Assembly: GCA_002344005.1 (NCBI GenBank)
Contig: DDTD01000077.1
Coordinates: 1-49,680, forward strand
Length of the DNA: 49,680 nt
Direction: 5' to 3'
From: Ignavibacteria bacterium UBA2373
Lineage (GTDB): Bacteria; Bacteroidota; Ignavibacteria; Kapaibacteriales; UBA961
Notes under the pieces: generated by a model
Databases searched by the model: none
The model's input: only the letters and a program-made list of their open reading frames with translations
What the model was told of the DNA's origin: nothing
In this document: piece by piece, positions 45,063 to 49,680 of the stretch
Numbering within the stretch: position 1 is the stretch's first letter
How the letters are laid out: every line of letters begins with the position of its first letter
Position numbers and translations under genes: made by a program

Positions 45063-48000
45063 TTATGGTTGAACAACGGTGATATCGAAATTCACGGAAT
45101 TAGGATCTACTGCACCATTCGTTGCATTCACGAATTTGATACGAACTGTATTTGCTGCCGAAACACGAGCACTTGCAATGATAACACCACCTTCCATATC
45201 GCCGCGGGGTGATACATGAACAGTACTTCCAACAATTGCTCCTGTGACAGTAATATCAACAAAAGCGGTACCTCCCGTTGCGGTTAAGTTACCACAATCT
45301 ACCGGCTGATCAAGCAATTGAATGGTGCGCAACCCCCAGCTCATTGTCCCATCGGTAGCGCTTGTTAATGGGCGACCGACAGTGGTCGGTGCAGCTGTTG
45401 GCAGAGTATAGGTAATATCAGCCGATTGAGTTCCGGCACGAAATGCAGTATAATTGGTTGTGCCGGCGGGAAATGCCCCACTGGAACTTTGAGCTTCATA
45501 AAAGCGCAATTCGCTTGCTGCATTATCATTATTAGCGAGCCATAGGTCGGTATTACCAAAAACAGCAGTATTTGCAGTGCTAATGGTCATATTGTTCACA
45601 CCACTATTGTTGCCAAGGAAACCAAAGCTGCCTTGAGCGTCAATAGTCATGCCTGTTCCACCGAGTATGGCACTCCAGTCTTGAGTGATAGTATTATTTG
45701 AACCACCGGCAATAACACTTTCATTGCTTTGTACACTATTATTGCTTCCTCCACCAATAGTGCTATAATTACCGGCTGATACTTCATTGCCGTTTCCTCC
45801 TGCAATAACGCTCCAATCCGTGCCAACTGTGTTTCCTTGTCCCGAACCAATAAAGGAATGTTGACCATTTGCGGTGTTATTCTGTCCTCCGCTGATAGTT
45901 GCATAATCTCCTGAAATCGTATTGAATCTTCCTCCGAGAATTGCTGAATAATCTGCACCGGAACGAATTGTATCTTTTACTCCTCCTGCAATAACACCTC
46001 CATATCCATCCAAGCGATTATCATCACCACCACCGATAAACGCAAATGCTCCATCAATTCTGTTTTCATTTCCACCGGCAATTACGGATTGGTCGCCGTC
46101 AATTCTATTAGATATTCCACCGCCTATTGACGATCCGGCAGAATTGACTCGATGCCCCGCTCCTCCTGCAACAGTAGAATGATATTCAGTTGCTTGATTA
46201 TTGTATCCACCTGCGACAACGGATCTGTCGCCACTTGCTATGTTGAAAGATCCACCTCCAACAGTTGCGTTGAAATTGTTTGCTATATTTTCACCGCCGC
46301 CACTAATTGTCGCCCTTTCACCCGAAGCTGTATTTAAATAGCCACCTGCTACAGTAGAAACAACACCGCTTGCACTATTTTCTTGTCCTACAACAAATGA
46401 CCAATTGCCACTTGCACTATTACGATACCCTCCTGCGATAGTAGCATAATTACCCGATGCAACTTGACTTGGGTTATTTCTGATTGTCTGCCAATCCACA
46501 GCATTTGCTCCGCGTTTATTACCGCCTGCTGCTGCATTATCCGCCACTTGCGCCGTAAGTGCGCCATTACCTTTGGGAGTTAAAGCAATGTCAATATTTG
46601 TGGCAGTTGCGTTGTTTGCAAGTAATTGAACTCCGGCATTGGTTGTGGTAAACGCTCCTGTGGTTTGAAGTGATTCTGTGAAATGTGTCAATGCACCGCC
46701 ACCGGCTGTTACCCATGTGAGCGTTCCTAAACCATCGGTGGAAAGCACTTGTCCGTTTGTTCCATCGGCATTGGGTAAAGTCCATGTCACATCAGCGACT
46801 ATACTATTCGGGGCTCGGAAACCGACATAATTCGTACCGTTGGGGAAATCCCCATCCATATCATATCGTTCATAAAATCGAAGTGACCGTGTTACATTAT
46901 CATTATTTGTCAGCCAAAAGTCAGTATTATTGAAGACGGCAGTATTGGCTGCATCAATCGTGATATCTTTATCTCCCGTAGAGGCATTACCATTAAAACC
47001 AAAGGAGTTTTGGGCATTGGCAGTAAAGGTCAATCCCTGTCCGCCTGCTATTGTGGAATGTGCCCCGGCAGTATTATTGTCTTGGCCACCGGAAATTGTT
47101 GAACTCACACCACTTGCTATATTGGTGTTCCCACCTCCTACTGTGGCTGTTTCATCGGTTGCTTGGTTCTGTCTTCCTCCTGAGACCACAGAATAGGAAG
47201 CGCTTGCCGTATTATTATCACCACCTCCAATACTAGAGATTAGTCCGCTTGCCGTATTGTTACCTCCTCCGCTAATGGTGGAACCGTCGCCACTTGCGGT
47301 ATTGCCAGATCCACCGCCGATAGTAGCATAACCATTGCTTGCCGTATTTAGATAACCACCGCCGACTGTAGAATTAATACCGCTTGCCGTATTAGTATTA
47401 CCACCGCTTACTGTGGACTCAAGATCGCTTGCCGTATTATTTTGTCCGCCTGCGATAGTTGAGAAAATACCACTTGCTACTTGGGTATTTGTTGTTCTCC
47501 ACATTTGCCAATCCACAGCATAAAGTCCACGTTTATTACCGCCTGCTGCTGCATTATCCGCCACTTGCGCCGTAAGTGCGCCATTACCTTTGGGAGTTAA
47601 AGCAATGTCAATATCGGCTTCTGCTCCGATTGGAATAAATTGATGTACGGGAATAACATTATTTGGTGCTGCTATATTACGGTTTTCCATGAAGTATTGC
47701 AGCCCACCGCCTGATGTTACCCAATTCATATTACCACTTGCATCGGAGCTAAGAATTTGTCCGGCAGTCGGTGCAGCTGTTGGCAGAGTATAGGTAATAT
47801 CAGCCGATTGAGTTCCGGCACGAAATGCCGTATAATAGGTTGTGCCGGCGGGAAATGCGCCACTGGAACTTTGAGCTCCATAAAAGCGCAATTCGCTTGC
47901 CGCATTATCATTATTGGCAAGCCAAAGGTCGGTGTTGCCGAAGACGGCAGTGTTGTTTGTAGCAATGGTCATATCGTTTGAGCCATTATTACCGCCAAGG

Positions 48001-49680
48001 AAACCAAAGCTACCTGAAGCCGAAAGTGTTAATCCCCGTCCGCCTGCTATTGTTGAATGTGTTCCACTTGCGGTATTATTCCGTCCACCGCTAATTGTTG
48101 AATGTGTTCCACTTACGGTATTATCTTGTCCGCCGCCTGATGTGGAATAATCACCACCTGCAACATTCGTATTACCTCCGGCAACAGTAGCATAAAAGCT
48201 GCTTGCAGTATTGGAAAAACCACCCCCAACAGTTGAGTATTGGTCATTTGCTGTATTATTTTCCCCACCTGCTATCGTTGAATGTGTTCCACTTGCATTA
48301 TTATTTTCCCCACCTGCTATCGTTGAATGTGCATTACTTGCAGTGTTATCTTGTCCGCCACCGATGGTTGCATGTAGGTTACTTGCGGTATTATCTTGTC
48401 CGCCTCCTACTGAGGAATAATTGGCATTTGCCGTATTAGTATTACCACCGCTCACGGTGGAAAATTCTCCACCGGCTGTATTGGAAAAACCACCCCCAAC
48501 AGTTGAGTATTGGTCATTTGCTGTATTATTTTCCCCACCGCCGATACTTGTATATGTTCCGCTGGCATTATTACTTTCCCCACCGCCGATACTTGTATAT
48601 GTTCCGCTGGCAATATTGTTTGTGCCTCCGCTGATAGTAGAATATTGATTATTTGCAGTATTGTTTTGCCCCCCACTGATGGTCGAATATATTCCACTAG
48701 CAACTTCTGTTGCATTTGCTCTCGCCATTTGCCAATCTACAGCATAAGTGCCGCGTTTGTCCCCGCCTGCTGCTGCATTATCCGCCACTTGAGCAGTGAG
48801 TGCCCCGGTACCTTTGGGAGTTAAAGCAATGTCAATATTTGTGGCAGTTGCGTTGTTTGCAAGTAATTGAACTCCGGCATTGGTTGTGGTAAACGCTCCT
48901 GTGGTTTGAAGCGATTCTGTGAAATGTGTTAAAGCACCTGTATTGTCATTTGCCGGAGCCCATGTAGTGCCATTCCATTTTATCACCTGCCCATCAGCTG
49001 CACCCATTTGGTTGAGATCAGCGGCAGTAATTGTTCCGTCGGTTATCTCAGCAGATGTCACTGTATTCAATGTAGCGAGCGTGCCCAGCCCCAGATTCGT
49101 TCTTGCACCTGCCGCAGTTGTGGCACCCGTGCCACCATTTGCAAGAGCAAGAGTACCCCCGAGAGTAATCGTACCCGAAGAAGTGACGGGACCACCTGAT
49201 GCTGTTAAACCTGTAGTACCACCGGAGACATTCACACTGGTCACAGTACCTGCGCCTCCTGCCGCCGCCGGAGCCCATGCAGTACCATTCCATGTTAAGA
49301 CTTGCCCATTTGTAGCCGCCATTTGATTGAGGTCAGCGGCAGTAATTGTTCCGTCGGTTATCTCAGCAGATGTCACTGTATTCAATGTAGCGAGCGTGCC
49401 CAGCCCCAGATTCGTTCTTGCACCTGCCGCAGTTGTGGCACCCGTGCCACCATTTGCAAGAGCAAGAGTACCCCCGAGAGTAATCGTACCCGAAGAAGTT
49501 ACAGGACCACCTGATGCTGTTAAACCTGTAGTACCACCGGAGACATTCACACTGGTCACAGTACCTGCGCCTCCTGCCGCCGCCGGAGCCCATGTAGTAC
49601 CATTCCATGTTAAGACTTGCCCATCAGCTGCACCCATTTGGTTAAGTTTAGAAGCAGTTACCGCCGCATCAGCCAATTTC
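45063..49680 (-). CDS. Giant YadA-head-like, phage-tail-fibre-like repeat protein (5' end outside window)
   Basis: The frame is open to the window edge, so the N-terminus is missing; at least 1538 codons are present. The first ~230 visible residues are a 105-residue tandem repeat (VTSVNVSGGTTGLTASGGPV ... TAADLNQM) of the kind seen in phage tail fibres and bacterial surface fibres. Three cassettes of about 300-400 residues follow, each with AVDW(Q)-(x)n-ASG, a run of 14-15-residue YadA/Hep_Hag head repeats (S/T-T-I/V-S/A/G-GG-x-x-N-x-A), then FGF-x-N...TAVF-N-TD-W-L-NND and ITYTLPTA. A ~90-residue C-terminal beta domain ends it (DCGNLTATGGTAFVDITVTG). There is no YadA membrane-anchor domain, no collagen-like stretch and no T9SS signature. 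YadA heads form trimeric beta-rolls, so a long trimeric surface fibre is inferred. Confidence 0.87.
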   Translation of the reverse strand, partial: KLADAAVTASKLNQMGAADGQVLTWNGTTWAPAAAGGAGTVTSVNVSGGTTGLTASGGPVTSSGTITLGGTLALANGGTGATTAAGARTNLGLGTLATLNTVTSAEITDGTITAADLNQMAATNGQVLTWNGTAWAPAAAGGAGTVTSVNVSGGTTGLTASGGPVTSSGTITLGGTLALANGGTGATTAAGARTNLGLGTLATLNTVTSAEITDGTITAADLNQMGAADGQVIKWNGTTWAPANDNTGALTHFTESLQTTGAFTTTNAGVQLLANNATATNIDIALTPKGTGALTAQVADNAAAGGDKRGTYAVDWQMARANATEVASGIYSTISGGQNNTANNQYSTISGGTNNIASGTYTSIGGGESNNASGTYTSIGGGENNTANDQYSTVGGGFSNTAGGEFSTVSGGNTNTANANYSSVGGGQDNTASNLHATIGGGQDNTASNAHSTIAGGENNNASGTHSTIAGGENNTANDQYSTVGGGFSNTASSFYATVAGGNTNVAGGDYSTSGGGQDNTVSGTHSTISGGRNNTASGTHSTIAGGRGLTLSASGSFGFLGGNNGSNDMTIATNNTAVFGNTDLWLANNDNAASELRFYGAQSSSGAFPAGTTYYTAFRAGTQSADITYTLPTAAPTAGQILSSDASGNMNWVTSGGGLQYFMENRNIAAPNNVIPVHQFIPIGAEADIDIALTPKGNGALTAQVADNAAAGGNKRGLYAVDWQMWRTTNTQVASGIFSTIAGGQNNTASDLESTVSGGNTNTASGINSTVGGGYLNTASNGYATIGGGSGNTASGDGSTISGGGNNTASGLISSIGGGDNNTASASYSVVSGGRQNQATDETATVGGGNTNIASGVSSTISGGQDNNTAGAHSTIAGGQGLTFTANAQNSFGFNGNASTGDKDITIDAANTAVFNNTDFWLTNNDNVTRSLRFYERYDMDGDFPNGTNYVGFRAPNSIVADVTWTLPNADGTNGQVLSTDGLGTLTWVTAGGGALTHFTESLQTTGAFTTTNAGVQLLANNATATNIDIALTPKGNGALTAQVADNAAAGGNKRGANAVDWQTIRNNPSQVASGNYATIAGGYRNSASGNWSFVVGQENSASGVVSTVAGGYLNTASGERATISGGGENIANNFNATVGGGSFNIASGDRSVVAGGYNNQATEYHSTVAGGAGHRVNSAGSSIGGGISNRIDGDQSVIAGGNENRIDGAFAFIGGGDDNRLDGYGGVIAGGVKDTIRSGADYSAILGGRFNTISGDYATISGGQNNTANGQHSFIGSGQGNTVGTDWSVIAGGNGNEVSAGNYSTIGGGSNNSVQSNESVIAGGSNNTITQDWSAILGGTGMTIDAQGSFGFLGNNSGVNNMTISTANTAVFGNTDLWLANNDNAASELRFYEAQSSSGAFPAGTTNYTAFRAGTQSADITYTLPTAAPTTVGRPLTSATDGTMSWGLRTIQLLDQPVDCGNLTATGGTAFVDITVTGAIVGSTVHVSPRGDMEGGVIIASARVSAANTVRIKFVNATNGAVDPNSVNFDITVVQP
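49012..49641 (-). repeat. Tandem 315-bp repeat, two units, within the fibrous protein gene
   Basis: Units 49012-49326 and 49327-49641 are almost identical and exactly 315 bases (105 codons) apart in phase. A third, diverged unit begins at 49642 and runs off the window. Copy-number change would keep the frame. Confidence 0.95.

Noticed and set aside
45700..48700. Regularly spaced ~42-base repeats considered as a CRISPR array
   Set aside because: The repeats are codon-phased, degenerate and encode YadA-head motifs; there are no constant repeats with unique spacers and no cas genes.
48203..48824. Several plus-strand frames opposite the YadA-like repeats, rich in Pro, Ser and Cys
   Set aside because: They are antisense shadows of the repeat codons and themselves repetitive for that reason.

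Overview
The window most likely comes from a member of the Bacteroidota/Chlorobiota (FCB) group. Three large secreted proteins and one small one end in type IX secretion (Por) style sorting domains. Several upstream regions carry TTTG-N18-22-TAnnTTTG motifs like Bacteroidota promoters, and coding is AT-rich with long fibronectin-like surface proteins. A Kapaibacteriota- or Ignavibacteria-like source is possible, but that is a guess from gene style and not a measured placement. No rRNA, tRNA, insertion sequence or CRISPR array was recognised.

Layout. (1) 1-6.8 kb: the tail of one TPR-LuxR regulator, a DUF3857/transglutaminase-like protein, a convergent secreted serine hydrolase, a complete TPR-LuxR regulator with a 12-A homopolymer between its TPR and DNA-binding parts, and a small periplasmic protein. 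(2) 6.8-10.6 kb: an IgGFc-binding-like, LamG-like secreted protein with a sorting domain, a terminator and a LOG-family nucleotide phosphoribohydrolase. (3) 10.7-27.5 kb: an accessory island. It opens with a tight five-gene cassette (SWIM zinc finger, DUF5691, MoxR AAA+ ATPase, DUF5682, VWA protein). On the other strand follow a deleted methyltransferase remnant, an AAA+ ATPase/subtilisin-like protease pair, and a restriction-modification pair whose methyltransferase motifs are divided between two genes. A conserved promoter-like element lies upstream of each of the three minus-strand units. (4) 28-33.6 kb: histidine ammonia-lyase with a Ser-Ser-Gly instead of Ala-Ser-Gly cofactor triad, translationally coupled to a MalG-type permease, then a small HNH nuclease, an MsbA-like ABC exporter and a TonB-like protein. 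(5) 34-40.8 kb: two tandem fibronectin-repeat T9SS cargo paralogues that share an almost identical ~1 kb block. (6) 40.9 kb to the end: a GNAT-like acetyltransferase and, on the minus strand, a surface operon of a giant YadA-head-like repeat protein (running off the window), a small T9SS cargo and a two-domain OmpA-like outer-membrane protein.

How the genes may work together. The island looks like stacked conflict or defence modules: a MoxR/VWA chaperone-type system, a protease/ATPase pair and an R-M system. The rest is largely cell-surface biology: T9SS cargo, OmpA anchoring, TonB energy coupling and a fibrous adhesin-like protein. Functional statements come from recognising families by eye; no search was run.
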